DNA of 64,000 nt from Cordylochernes scorpioides (taxonomy: Eukaryota > Arthropoda > Arachnida > Pseudoscorpiones > Chernetidae), in assembly GCA_030710605.1 (NCBI GenBank), contig CP092863.1, forward strand, positions 144,166,478 to 144,230,477, written 5' to 3'. Within the stretch, counting starts at the first letter, position 1. Each line of letters opens with the position of its first letter. Of this stretch, positions 23,906-35,104 are shown one piece after another. Under the pieces are notes generated by a model. The model worked only from the letters and a program-made list of their open reading frames with translations. It was not told the DNA's origin and made no database searches. Position numbers and translations under genes: made by a program.

Positions 23906-24169
23906 GAAGAAGACATTTTGAAAAGATATAAATGATCTTTAGAATTTGTTCTTTTTCAATAATAATCATTATAAACACAATTTAAACGCCGTATAGAAAG
24001 AATTAATACTTATGGTGTCCGCTGGAGGTGATATCTGATTGAAGGTTTGATTATTCAAATTTAAAAGGAAATAGAGCGCCATCTATATTCGAAAATTGGA
24101 ATTATTTAACGCTTTAATTTTCCTTTTATTATATTAAAAGAATATTATAGTCCAATTACATTCTGATGT

Positions 24170-24345
24170 AAATATAATGGAAAGCCCTCTCTTAATAAGG
24201 AGGGTTCTCAACTGATGAGCTAAGACCTCTTAATAATTTTCATGCAGTAAGGACACAGTAACAAGTTTTTTTTTCAATTTGAATTTGAAAATATTGGTTC
24301 ATTATGGTTCTATTTTTTATGTATAGATGGCGTGTTATATTGTCT
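24170..24345 (-). mobile_element. Family P fragment
   Basis: Minus-strand version of the stem-loop region, diverged (GGAGGGTTCTCAACTGATGA on the plus strand), ending at an AGATGGCGTG block. Confidence 0.55.
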
Positions 24346-24389
24346 TGTGTTTACTATGAATTTCAGAGAGATAATAAAACATTGTTTCT

Positions 24390-26560
24390 TTACCGTATTG
24401 TTGAATAATTGGTATTGTAAACATGGGATATTTCATTATTTGCATATTCCATAGAGAATACAGAAAGGTTATTCCTTGGATACTAGCTTATTGTTGAGTT
24501 TTTTTCTATTGTAAACATCGCATATTTTGTTATTTGCATATATCGGTAAATCTCTTTCAGGGAAAGATTGAACCTTGGATACTAACTTATTGTTGAATAT
24601 TTGGTATTGTAAACATTGCATATTTTGTTATTTGCATATATTGGTAAATCTCTTTCAGGGAGAGATTAAACCTTGGATACTAACATATTGTTGAATATTT
24701 GGTATTGTAAACATTGCATATTTTGTTATTTGCATATATCGGTAAATCTCTTTCAGGGAAAGATTAAACCTTGAATATTAACCTATTGTTGAATATCTGG
24801 TATTTTAAACTTTGCAAATGTTGTTATTTGCATATTTCGTTGGACATTCAGAGAGATCATACCTTAGATACTATCTTATTGTTGTGTATTCTAATTATGA
24901 ACATTGCATATTGCGTTATTTTCATTTTCCATTAAACTTTCAGAGAAATTATACCTTAGAGACTAGCTTATTTTTCAATTTGTCATTCTAAACATTGCGT
25001 TATTTGCATATTTCGATAGACATTCCAGAGAGATAATACCTTGGATACTGCCTTATTGTTCAATATATTATCCTAAACATTACATTGTTCGCTATTTGCA
25101 TATTTCGATAGACATTCCGATAGATTATACTATGAATTCTCTACCTTATTGTTCAATTTATAATTCTAAACATTACATATTTCGTTATTTGCATATTACA
25201 ATAGATATTCCGATAGATTATACAATGGATTCTCTACCTTATTGTTCAAATTGTCATTCTAAAATTTACATATTTCGTTATTTGCATATTTCGATAGACA
25301 TTCCGATAGATTATACTATGAATTCTCTACCTTATTGTTCAATTTATAATTCTAAACATTACATATTTCGATATTTGCATATTACAATAGATATTCCGAT
25401 AGATTATACAATGGATTCTCTACCTTATTGTTTAATTTGTCATTCTAAACATTGCATATTTCGTTATTTGCATATTTCAATAAACATTCCGATAGATTAT
25501 AGTATGGATTCTATACCTTCTTGTTCATTTTATTATTCTAAACATTGGATATTTCGTTATTTGCATATATCGATAGACATTCCGATAGATTATACTATGG
25601 ATTCTCTACTTTATTGTTCAATTTATAATTCTAAACATTACATATTTCGTTATTTGCATATTACAATAGATATTCCGATAGATTATAGTATGGATTCTAT
25701 ACCTTATTGTTAATTTATTATTCTAAACATTACATATTTCGTTATTTGCATATTTCCTTAGATATTCCGATAGATTATACCTTGGATACTACCTTATTGT
25801 ATAATTTATTATGCTAAACATTGCATATTTCGGTATTTGCATATTTCGATAAACATTCCAATAGAGTATACTATGAATTTTCTACCTTATTGTTTAATTT
25901 GTCATTCTAAACATTGCATATTTCGTTATTTGCATATTTCCATAGACATTACGATAGAATAAACAATGGATTCTCTACCTTATTGTTTAATTTGTCATTC
26001 TAACATTGCATATTTCGTTATTTGCATAATTCGATAGACATTCCAATAGGGTATACTATGAATTATCTACCTTATTGTTCAATTTGTCATTCTAAACATT
26101 GCATATTTCGTTATTTGCATAATTCGATAGACATTCCAATAGGGTGTACTATGAATTATCTACCTTATTGTTCAATTTGTCATTCTAAACATTGCATATT
26201 TCGTTATTTGCATATTTCCATAGACATTCCGATAGATTATACAATGGATTCTCTACCTTATTGTTCAATTTGTCATTCTAAACATTGCATATTTCGTTAT
26301 TTGCATATTTCGATAGACATTCCGATAGAGTATACTATGAATTCTCTACCTTATTGTTTAATTTGTCATTCTAAACATTTCATATTTCCTTATTTGTATA
26401 TTTCGTTATTTGCATATTTATATAGACATATCGAGAGGTTATAGCTTGGGTACTACCTTATTGTTTAATTTGTCATTCTAACATTGCATATTTCGTTATT
26501 TGCATATTTCTTGAGACATTCCGATAGAATACCATGTATACTACACTAATGTTGAATATT
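24390..26560 (+). repeat. Satellite array, about 93 bp unit, about 23 copies
   Basis: The unit contains TTATTTGCATATTTCG and CTACCTTATTGTTCAATT. Early copies (24390-25080) are more diverged and vary from about 92 to 98 bp. From 25096 the period is 93 bp, or 31 codons, so frames at 25096-25713 and 26022-26444 stay open across many units. The encoded repeat (IDIPIDYTMDSLPYCS) resembles no protein I recognise, and other copies have stops. I treat it as satellite DNA. Confidence 0.9.
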
Positions 26561-26807
26561 CGGTATTCTAAGACATCACATATATCTACAACATTGTAGA
26601 TGACATGGTAGGAGGGTAGATACTGTAGTGAGGGACGATATAAAGTGGGGCAGGTGACAATAGACAAGAGCGGTAATTGCGGCAGATAACTCAGTGAGAG
26701 ATAGGGACGACCCTCATCCATCAACCCTTAGCTTCCTTCCTACTTTTTAACTTCCTCATAGCACACAACTTTATCACACATTTACTTCTAATCCCCAATA
26801 TATATAA

Positions 26808-26960
26808 GATGATACATTAGCCCGCCATCTGTTATGAAAATTCGAACTATTATAGACGCGTATGATTCTTCTACAAATTAAACAATTTCTACTGCCCTTA
26901 CTGCAAAGGAAAAGTTAACGAGGGGGCCTGGCTCATCAATGGTGAACCCTCCCAGATTAA
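26808..26960 (+). mobile_element. Family P half copy
   Basis: It starts GATGATACATTAGCCCGCC, contains CTACTGCCCTTACTGCAA and ends in the CCCTCCCAG side of the stem-loop. Confidence 0.65.
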
Positions 26961-27045
26961 TAGAAAGCTCTATTTTCAATATATATATATATATATTGTT
27001 TTGAAAATAGAGCAATCCATATTTAATTCATTAGATAATAAAAGG

Positions 27046-28809
27046 CATATATTGGATTTTATAAAATATTTATTTTGCCAATATTTCGGCTGGCTGAACG
27101 CCAACCTTTATCGAGGCATTACATTTTTGTATACACCAACTCAGCGCCGCATAGTGTTATAATATCACAGTTGAAATCAATTAAAATACAGAGTAGGTGG
27201 GAGAAATTTGTGCATGAAAAAAATATTATAAAAAAATGCAATCAAAAATGTAAAATATCTTAAAATATGAAAGGAAAAAGTTCTATCTTATATTTAAAAA
27301 ATTGTAAAAAGTATTTTAAAATAATTCATTAATAACTAATAAAGAGATAAATGTAAAAATATATGTATATATTAAAACATTTGAAAATAAATTTAAAATG
27401 ATTTAAATAATAAACTGTAAGAACCTTATAAAAAGTTTTTAAAAATGTGGGTATTTAAAAAATTCATTTCAAAATTTAGGAGATCGATTTATAAATAAGT
27501 AAAAAATATTTTATAAAAATGCATTAAAATGGAAGTTAAAACAATTTAGGATGAATAAATGAGAAAATGAATTAAAAAATGGAAACTAAAAAGTTTAAAT
27601 TATTGCATGTAAAAAGTTATATATTTAATGTATCAATACTTTTGCGTTTTGAAACGATAAATGTAAAAATAATTAAACAAGTGGTATGTATTAATTACAG
27701 GTAATTACTAATGTGTGAAAATATAATTTAAGAAATCGCGGGTATTACAACAAAATATAAAGTGATATTAAAGCAAAAAAATAAAATAAAAAAGCAAAGT
27801 AATGAAATTTAAAAACGGCACCTCTCCCTTTAAAATAGTACATAATAAGTCAATAAAAAATAAAAAAATAACTAATTGAAATTAAAATAATTAGACAAAA
27901 AATTAAGAAGATCTAAATGGTGTGTAGATGTCTGGTAAATCAATTTTCCTATTTATGCTTTCTTTGTCTTCTACAGAGGCCCAGCTTTCTAAGAACAATC
28001 GGCAGTGTTTTTCTTTAATGTTCTGGTATAAAATGGCTGTATTTTCGAAATCCGGAGTGTGGTTGTTTTTTAGTGCATGATCAACAAGGAGGGATAGTGG
28101 GTTGTAATTTCTTAGTCCTGATTTGTGTTGATTTATACGATCTTTGAGTGGTTTGCTGGTTTCCCCTATATAATTAGCTTGACAATTGTTACAAGGTATT
28201 TTGTAAATTACGTTGATTTTGTTTTCCATTTTGTTAATTTGCTTAGTGTCTGGATGGCGTAGGGCCTTTTTTAAATTTAAAGATGATTGATAGGTGGTTG
28301 TGATGTTGTATCTCTTTAGGACTCTGGCGATGCGTTCAGAGCCGTAGCTGTAGGGGAGGGAGCAGAAAAGCTTTTTTGATTGAACAGGGGTGTTATTTAA
28401 AAGTGGAGATTTTGGTTTATAAAAATGTTTTTCGATAAATTTGCTTGGGTAATTGTTGTTTTTTAATTCACTGAATATTCTATTTCTCTCCACTATATCA
28501 CTAATTTTTGACGAGCAATGTGTATCTAATCTTTTGGAGAGAGATTTAACCACAGCGATTTTATGATGAACTGGGACAAAAGAATTGAAATTTAAATAAT
28601 TACCTGTGTGGGTTGATTTTCTAAAAATACTAGTTTCTATTTGGGTAAATTTTCTTTTGAGCTGTAAATCTAAAAATGCCAGAGAATTATTATTTTCAAT
28701 TTCATGTGTAAATTTTAAAAATGGTCTTAAATTATTTTAAAAATTTGAAATTACTACAAAATCTGATTCGGTAATGCAAAAAATATCATCTATGTACCTT
28801 TTCCAAAAA
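27046..28809 (-). mobile_element. Penelope-like element, 5'-truncated
   Basis: Read on the minus strand it runs from inside the reverse transcriptase (28809) through the GIY-YIG domain to the stop at 27903, then a 3' region of about 850 bp ending in the GATAAAGGTTGGCG stem plus GAAAT motif and an ATATGCCTTTTATTATC end. The 3' region from 27046 to 27900 recurs nearly identically, inverted, at 31738-32612. Confidence 0.85.
27903..28809 (-). pseudogene. PLE reverse transcriptase end plus GIY-YIG endonuclease
   Basis: The first visible motif is FWKRYIDDIFCI at about 28809-28770, the catalytic YxDD box. One in-frame TAA (28737-28739) interrupts the frame. The rest (216 residues from the next ATG at 28553) is open: a linker region, then the endonuclease with VIYKIPCNNCQANYIGET and a downstream RINQH segment. 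GIY-YIG enzymes nick target DNA; in PLEs this provides the primer for the adjoining reverse transcriptase. Everything upstream of motif C is lost at the junction with the inverted copy. The single stop and near-identity of the two copies suggest a fairly young insertion. Confidence 0.88.
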
Positions 28810-28811
28810 AT

Positions 28812-29054
28812 AATCAAAGATCGTATAAATCAACACAAATCAGGACTAAGGAATTACAACCCACTATCTCTCCTTGTTGATCATGCACTAAAAAACAACC
28901 ACACTCCGGATTTCGAAAATACAGCCATTTTATACCAGAACATTAAAGAAAAACACTGCCGATTGTTCTTAGAAAGCTGGGCCTCTGTAGAAGACAAAGA
29001 AAGCATAAATAGAAAAATTGATTTACCAGACATCTACACACCATTTAGATCTTA
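28812..29054 (+). pseudogene. Inverted partial copy of the PLE endonuclease
   Basis: About 80 residues from KDRINQHKSGL to the stop are identical to the minus-strand copy. It lacks the GIY-YIG core upstream. It is head to head with that copy and its own 3' region continues at 31738 after the Helentron. Confidence 0.88.
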
Positions 29055-29153
29055 ACTTTTGACGTGACAACGTCTTAAATTAGGTTGCGGCTGGGAGTCA
29101 CTTATGAAAAAGTGTAACGCCCGGTAACGTTACGATGAGTCACCGAACGAGAG

Positions 29154-29186
29154 TGCTGCGCGCGCAGCTGCGCGCGCAGCGCTAGA
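29154..29186. repeat. GC-rich palindrome in the Helentron leader
   Basis: GCTGCGCGCGCAGC occurs twice back to back. It stands out in AT-rich DNA and could fold in the leader RNA or mark the promoter. Confidence 0.6.
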
Positions 29187-29374
29187 GAATTAGGCGCATT
29201 GAATCGGCGCATGCTTGTCTCTGTCTTTGTCTTTCTCGAACGTTCTTGGCGTTGGAAAAACAAGAAAGCGTCATAATACAAGTTCACACGTGTGGTTAAA
29301 GTATCGTCAGCTGTGTCTGTAGTGAAAATGTGGAGTGCTTAGATTCGTCATTTACAACAACTACAACAATAAAG

Positions 29375-29878
29375 GTAAATAATTGTACACTGATATTTCA
29401 TTATCGTAAACTATGATTGATTGATTAATTGTTATATTGACACAAAAGTTGAGAAACTGAGTTTATAGGTTATGTCATACTATTGATAAATGTTGATAGT
29501 GTTAAGTAAATTATTAGTTTAAAATTAATTAATTATTATTTTACAAATTTTAAATAGTTTCAAATTTATTTAGCAAAAATTTGAACCTTCGATCTGAATA
29601 AATGTTTTGATTTTCGAATTGATTATTTAAAATTACAAATATTAAGAAAAAGTGGCAGATATAAGAAAACTTTATTTAAACTGTGTTGAGCAAGAATTTT
29701 AACATCTAATATAAGTAAATGTTTTAATTTTCAACTTCATCATTTACAATTACAAATTTTATTTAATTTCAAATTTATTTAGCAAAAATTTGAACCTTCG
29801 ATCTGAATAAGTGTTTTGATTTTCAAATTGATTCTTTAAAATTAAAAATTCATCCATTCAATTTCAAATGTTCAACAG
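29375..29878 (+). other. Candidate 5' UTR intron of the Helentron
   Basis: AAAG followed by GTAAAT at 29375 and TTCAACAG at 29878 would remove about 504 bp just before the start codon at 29899. The interior is AT-rich and holds a direct repeat (TTGAACCTTCGATCTGAATA at about 29580 and 29789). Inferred from splice-like sites only. Confidence 0.4.
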
Positions 29879-29898
29879 GAATCACCACTCTCAAAACA

Positions 29899-30192
29899 AT
29901 GGAAACGGTGCCTTCAACTTCCAGTACTTCAATGGAGACGGAGGATATCGTGCCGTCAACGTCTGCAGTACCTTTCGTTGTTCCACACACCACCTCTACC
30001 GCCAGAACGAATGCTCAGCGACAACGTGAGTACAGACTACGAAAAGCATTGACCAGAACTCCTGAACAAGTAAGAGCCTTTGCAAAAGCGGCTGCGGAGA
30101 GGCAACGCAGGTTCAAGCTACGTAAATCTGCTAACATAGCCCTCAACAGCGGTACGTCAGAGTCACCTGCTTCATTACATGATTACATCTAA
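29899..30192 (+). pseudogene. Helentron protein, N-terminal fragment
   Basis: It starts METVPSTSSTSMETEDIV and has a basic, arginine-rich region (RQREYRLRKAL, later RQRRFKLRKS) that may serve nuclear entry or DNA binding. I recognise it mainly by position. The frame ends at 30192, just where the helicase fragment begins, which marks the internal deletion that removed the Rep domain and the helicase N-terminal half. Confidence 0.55.
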
Positions 30193-31093
30193 CATAGACG
30201 TCGCCGATGGATTGGTAAATGGGGCTATTGGAGTTTTGCTATACATCGAACGTCAGCCAGCCAATGCAGATGACCGTTCTGCTCCAGGAGGACCATCGAC
30301 CAGCACAAGTTTGCCGCCAGCTGAAGATGAAATCGCCACTCTATGGTTCCAGTTTGAAGACAAAAATACGGGTACCAAAGCAAAAATCAAATGTCGACCA
30401 CATGTGCACAGCAAACCAAACACCTTATCCGTCGATTGGGTGCCAGTGCACAAGAAAGTGGTAAACATTTCGTTGACAAAAACAGTGAAGTGCAAGCGAA
30501 AACAATTTCCTTGCGTGCCTGCTTGTGCAATTACGATCCACAAGGCCCAGGGTGGGACGTTTACTACAATTGTTTACAAGTACTCCTCAAAACAACCACA
30601 GCAATTGGTATATGTAGCCATGAGCCGCGTCACAAGTATCGACGGATTGTACATCATAACAGAAAAGGACTCTCCATTGGTTTTCAAACATGGCCGAGAT
30701 GGAAACGACTCACAGACTACTCGAGATATTCGCAATGAATACTTACGACTTCGTGGACACACTCTAGACACAATTACCAAACAAGCCGTAAAATTCTGTG
30801 ACGACGCAACCGACGCTGGACAACTTATTGTAACGAACGTCAACTGTCAAAGTTTAAGTGCCCATGCCGCGGACATTGAAACAGATACAGTGATACCACG
30901 ATCAGACTATTTAGTATTGACTGAAACGTGGATGCGCGACACTTGTGAACCAACTCCAATCAAGGGTTATGAGTGCGTATCCAGGGAAAATAATCGACCT
31001 AACTCAGATACCAACGCGGCTGGTGGAGTGGCGATCTATCGTAAATTATCATCGACATCTACGGCGTGTTCCAAGTTGCGATTACAGACGTAA
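30179..31093 (+). pseudogene. Helentron Pif1-type helicase C-terminal part and start of endonuclease
   Basis: It opens with SNIDVADGLVNGAIGVLL, a segment conserved in Pif1-like helicases of Helitrons. Helicase motif V-like ACAITIHKAQGGTF and motif VI-like QLVYVAMSRVTSIDGLYI follow. After about residue 215 the chain changes to an APE-type endonuclease start (NVNCQSLSAH, LVLTETW, GGVAIYRK). A helicase joined to such an endonuclease is characteristic of Helentrons. A frameshift near 31060 ends this frame; the endonuclease continues in the next. The Walker A half of the helicase is missing, so it cannot work. Confidence 0.82.
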
Positions 31094-31545
31094 CTCGTGT
31101 CATTAAAACCAAGGGTGACATGTGCATGACTGAAGTTACTTGCTTCGCCGCTAATACTAGCTTCAAGTTTATACTCGGTGCTGTATATATTCATCCAGGA
31201 GCTAGTATGCAGGATATTGGAATGTTACTATGGCAAGGACTCGGTCCGTACATTCACAACAGCCAGTACGTGCCACCGTTCGTGCAAATTGATTCTAGTA
31301 TACCGATTCTTCTGTGTGGTGATTTTAACAAAAACGTAAAGCCTGACAACTCGTTTCTTAATTTCATGAAAAATACGTATAATCTTGATTGCGTATCAAA
31401 CGTTTCTAAGTCAACTACGTTAAAAGGAACAACTATCGACTTGACTTTCGCAAGACACATTACAGCAGAAACACTTCCTTTCATTTCATATTTCTCCTAT
31501 CATCGTCCTATCCTCAACAAAATCACTCAAATAGGAATTAGTTAA
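31066..31545 (+). pseudogene. Helentron endonuclease, C-terminal part after a frameshift
   Basis: It continues the endonuclease: VYIHPGAS, PILLCGDFN with the catalytic Asp-Asn pair, TTLKGTTIDLTFA, and FSYHRPI at the position of the usual SDH box. The aspartate of that box is Tyr here; whether this is family-normal I cannot tell. Stop at 31545, then a short 3' UTR to the terminal hairpin. Confidence 0.8.
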
Positions 31546-31737
31546 GTTTAAGTTTACATGTACAATGTTTTAGTAAACAAAATATATTTCTATAGTTAAA
31601 ATTTGTGCAATTCTTATTTTCATTCAATTCCTTGTTCCTATTGTGCAATTTAATTATATTCATATCAATAAATATTCTACCGTTGTCACGTAAAATCTTC
31701 GCCCGTAAAACCGACTTTACAGGCAACCATTGTTTTT

Positions 31738-32612
31738 TTTTTTGTCTAATTATTTTAATTTCAATTAGTTAATTTTTTATTTTTAATTGACTTATTATGT
31801 ACTATTTTAAAGGGAGAGGTGCCGTTTTTTAATTTCATAACTTTGCTTTTTTATTTTTATTTTTTTGCTTTAATATCACTTTATATTTTGTTGTAATACC
31901 CGCGATTTCTTAAATTATATTTTCACACATTAGTAATTACCTGTAATTAATACATACCACTTGTTTAATTATTTTTACATTTATCGCTTCAAAACGCAAA
32001 AGTATTGATACATTAAATATATAACTTTTTACATGCAATAATTTAAACTTTTTAGTTTCCATTTTTAAATTCATTTTCTCATTTATTCATCCTAAATTGT
32101 TTTAACTTCCATTTTAATGCATTTTTATAAAATAATTTTTACTTATTTATAAATCGATCTCCTAAATTTTGAAATGAATTTTTTAAATACCCACATTTTT
32201 AAAAACTTTTTATAAGGTTCTTACAGTTTATTATTTAAATCATTTTAAATTTATTTTCAAATGTTTTAATATATACATATATTTGTACATTTATCTCTTT
32301 ATTAGTTATTAATAAATTATTTTTAAATACTTTTTACAATTTTTTAAATATAAGATAGAACTTTTTCCTTTTATATTTTAAGATATTTTACATTTTTGAT
32401 TGCATTTTTTTATAATATTTTTTTCATGCACAAATTTCTCCCACCTACTCTGTATTTTAATTGATTTCAACTGTGATATTATAACACTATGCGGCGCTGA
32501 GTTTGTGTATACAAAAATGTAATGCCTCGATAAAGGTTGGCGTTCAGCCAGCCGAAATATTGGCAAAATAAATATTTTTTTAAATCCAATATATGCCTTT
32601 TATTATCTAATA
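31738..32612 (+). mobile_element. 3' region of the inverted PLE copy
   Basis: Inverse of 27046-27900, nearly identical, including the GATAAAGGTTGGCGTT stem followed by GAAATATTGG at about 32527-32565. With 28812-29054 it makes up one PLE fragment split by the Helentron. Confidence 0.88.
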
Positions 32613-32804
32613 TATATATATATATAACTCAAGTTTTGTCCATGGTTTTATAGGCAGACTCTAACCCAATATAAGAAAAATTCATAAAATTTATATTATT
32701 GATTTATTTATAAGCATAGCATATCCTTGGAATGGAAAGATTCAAACATAATTAGATAAATGAATGAAATATAAATATCAGAATTATTTGATAAACAAGC
32801 GAAA

Positions 32805-32960
32805 TCACCATTAGGGCTCTCTACTGATGAGCCAGGCCCTCACAATGTTTTTTTTTTATATGCAGTAAGGATACTAAAAGAAGCGCTTCATTTGATAAAA
32901 GGAATATTGTGCTAATTTGTTTCATTTTCTGAGTATAGATGGCGCGCGGTTATCCTTATT
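32805..32960 (-). mobile_element. Family P fragment
   Basis: Plus strand shows CTACTGATGAGCCAGGCCC and, downstream, ATAGATGGCGCGCGG. Confidence 0.6.
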
Positions 32961-33218
32961 ATTTATATTATAAATGGTGGCAGATTATAATTTAAATTTG
33001 CATCTACAGATTAATGATTTTACTAATCTCTGATGAAGCCTCTAACCTATCTCTTTTATTATCTTCATATCTATATATGTAAATAAGATGTGAATATTGC
33101 GATAGAAAATAAAATGATATGTCATCCTGTGACTTTTGCTTTTCCTTATAAATATATATGAAAAAATGAAAGAAAAAATAAAGATAAAAAGGTCAGGTGT
33201 TGAAATCAATAATAAAAA

Positions 33219-33772
33219 TAGCATATCCTGACCAGGAGCACATGTGCTTTATAGAAGGCAGAGCGCCATCTGGTGGAACAGAAATCAACTAAACATTGAT
33301 TTAGCCTGTTCCCTGATATTTGGCCAACCCAATTCCTTGATAAATCAAGAAAAGCCATCCATGAACGCGTTTCGCGCTTTTGTCGCTCGTCAGCGTGGAG
33401 CAGACTGTACCACTGCGACCAAAAATATTTTTGGTTTCAGAGGCTTCCTGAAAAACAAAGAAATGGGTATTAAAGACCAAACTTGCGTAAACTTGTGTTA
33501 AGCGTATTTACGCAAGTTTAGCCTTATATACTCATTTCTTGGTTTTTCAGGAAGCCTTTTGGACCAAACTCTTGGTCGTAGAGATACTGTCTGCAACAAG
33601 CTGATGAGGGATGATAGTCCGCAACACGTAGGTGATTGACTTTTCTTGATTTATCAAATATTGAGTTGACTAAATAACACGGAACAAGTTAAATCAACGT
33701 TTAGTTGATTTTTATTCCATTAGATGGCGCTCTTCTATCTAAAATGGTCATGTGAGCTGTCAGGATATGTCT
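33219..33772. mobile_element. Large foldback element with hammerhead motifs in both arms
   Basis: Two inverted arms of about 270 bp meet near 33498. Order in each arm from the outside: TATCCTGAC-type end, a GCACATG-like segment, GAGCGCCATCT, a TTGATTT-TGTTCC segment, CTTGATAAATCAAG-type sequence, then the hammerhead region, AGGCTTCCTGAAAAAC and a TTGCGTAAA centre. The right-arm ribozyme (33598-33640) is degenerate (GCAA in place of GAAA). Confidence 0.85.
33359..33398 (-). ncRNA. Hammerhead ribozyme motif (type I), left arm
   Basis: On the minus strand: CTGACGA at 33393-33387, stem II GCG/CGC, GAAA at 33373-33370, a short self-complementary helix III and a TT before the expected cut. Stem I pairs CCACG with CATGG, one mismatch. 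All catalytic-core bases are present. Confidence 0.7.
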
Positions 33773-34189
33773 TTCTGTATTTTAATATTATAAAAAAATC
33801 CTATGGAATGACGGGATCAGTATATAGTGATTACCTTAAAACATACATCACACTGCATAGGTTTAAATATATATAATCAAAAATCAACACACTATATAAG
33901 GATATAATGTAAACATTAACGTCTATTCCAACTTATTTGCATACAAAGTACACATTAAAGTGTAATATGTAGGCTATGTAAACATATTCTTTAGAATTTG
34001 ACGAGCTTCTACTATAGCAATTTGTGATATAGCAAGGAATTCGTGCTGTTTATTTGGATCGCTATACAGAGAGAATTGATTCTCTTGGCAAGTATGGAAT
34101 ATCTCTTGTAATTTCTTGTATATTTATTCTATAATCGTATCGCGCATCGTCAATTTAATCTTTTTGAATATTTATATATAAATGGGTGG

Positions 34190-34432
34190 GCCAAATATCA
34201 GGGAACAGGTTAAATCAATGTTTAGTTAATTCCTGTTTTCACTAGATGGCACTCTGCCATATAAAGGTTCTTGTGAACGTTGTCAGGATATGCTTTGTTT
34301 TATACCTAGAAAGTCATCTCTTACTTCCTAAAAATTTTTTTGGCCAAATATCACGAAACAAATAAGATCAATGTTTAGTTGATTTCTGTTCCACTAGATG
34401 GTGCTCTGCTATTTAAAATGCTCATGTGGGGG
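34190..34432 (+). mobile_element. Remnants of the hammerhead-family foldback
   Basis: Two diverged pieces carry TTAGTTAATTCCTG or TTAGTTGATTTCTGTTCC followed by ACTAGATGGCACTCTG or a close variant. A SINE and then a solo LTR have inserted downstream; the remainder resumes at 34734-34801. Confidence 0.6.
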
Positions 34433-34733
34433 GTTGGTGGAAGGAAGAGCTAAACCGTTGGTTTTCGACCGCTACAACCAGGGTTCGATTCACCCATTAG
34501 GCACTTTTTTTCTGATTTAATAAAAAAATGCTCCAATAGCCCCCGATTCTTGCAAAGGTCCAACACCACTAGCGAATTCAAGTAACCAAACGGGGCACTG
34601 TCACCTTTGTAAGTGCAAAGTCGAACAGCTTTTCACATGTGTAGACATGTGGTACACTTACAGTAAAACCAGTCGCTAACTACCCACCATGATTATCATA
34701 GCCTGTACCACGTGCACTTGGAATAAACAAAAT
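34433..34733 (+). mobile_element. tRNA-derived SINE, family 1, with target-site duplication
   Basis: B box GGGTTCGATTCACCC and a tail CACCATGATTATCATAGCC. The flanks AAATGCTCATGTG and AAAATGTCATGTG are imperfect direct repeats, so insertion by target-primed reverse transcription is likely. Confidence 0.8.
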
Positions 34734-34801
34734 AAAAATGTCATGTGAGCGATCAGCGGTCAAAATATGTCTTTTTATTTTGATTTTAAGATATATATTA
34801 T

Positions 34802-35104
34802 TGTGGCGACCACACTTTGTTTTAGCAAGCGCCAACTGGGACAAAGCTCCACTACACATACGGGCAGTGGATGGCCTCGAAAACCGCGAGCGTCAACCTG
34901 ACTACGCATGCGCGTGTGGCGTCTTCCGATACTTTCTCTGGCCACGCGCGTGGTAAACAACAAGGCCTGCTCCAACGGCCGTTACTTCAACCGTTACTTC
35001 TTTTCTCTTTATATATTTCTGGCTTTAAATAAATTAATTTTAATTATAATTTTATCAGCAGCCTTTCTACAAGCCACACCAACACATCACGCAACCATCC
35101 CACA
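34802..35104 (+). mobile_element. Solo LTR (303 bp) with 4 bp target-site duplication
   Basis: Begins TGTGGCGACC, ends CATCCCACA, and is flanked by TTAT on both sides (34798-34801 and 35105-35108). A TATA-like TTTATATATTT and an AATAAA lie in the 3' half. GC-rich 5' half. No internal retrotransposon sequence adjoins, so it is probably the product of LTR-LTR recombination. Superfamily not determined; Gypsy is plausible. Confidence 0.7.

Larger units (their letters stand above)
29056..31735 (+). mobile_element. Helentron (Helitron2-like) deletion derivative inside the PLE copy
   Basis: It lies between the stop of the inverted PLE copy and its 3' region, so the empty site can be read from the other PLE copy. 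Near the left end is ACGTGACAACG (29062-29072). Its inverse CGTTGTCACGT is at 31681-31691, followed by a hairpin at 31701-31724. This asymmetric inverted-repeat plus 3' hairpin layout is typical of Helentrons. At about 2.7 kb it is much shorter than an autonomous copy. It is richer in G+C than its surroundings. Confidence 0.78.

Noticed and set aside
25096-25713. 205-codon frame as a repeat protein gene
   Set aside because: It is wholly explained by a 93 bp satellite whose period is a multiple of three; neighbouring units carry stops.
24390-26560. CRISPR array
   Set aside because: Repeats are head-to-tail without unique spacers, in eukaryotic DNA.
30219-30843. Additional frames overlapping the helicase on both strands
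   Set aside because: They are shadows of the helicase-endonuclease frame, which alone shows family motifs.
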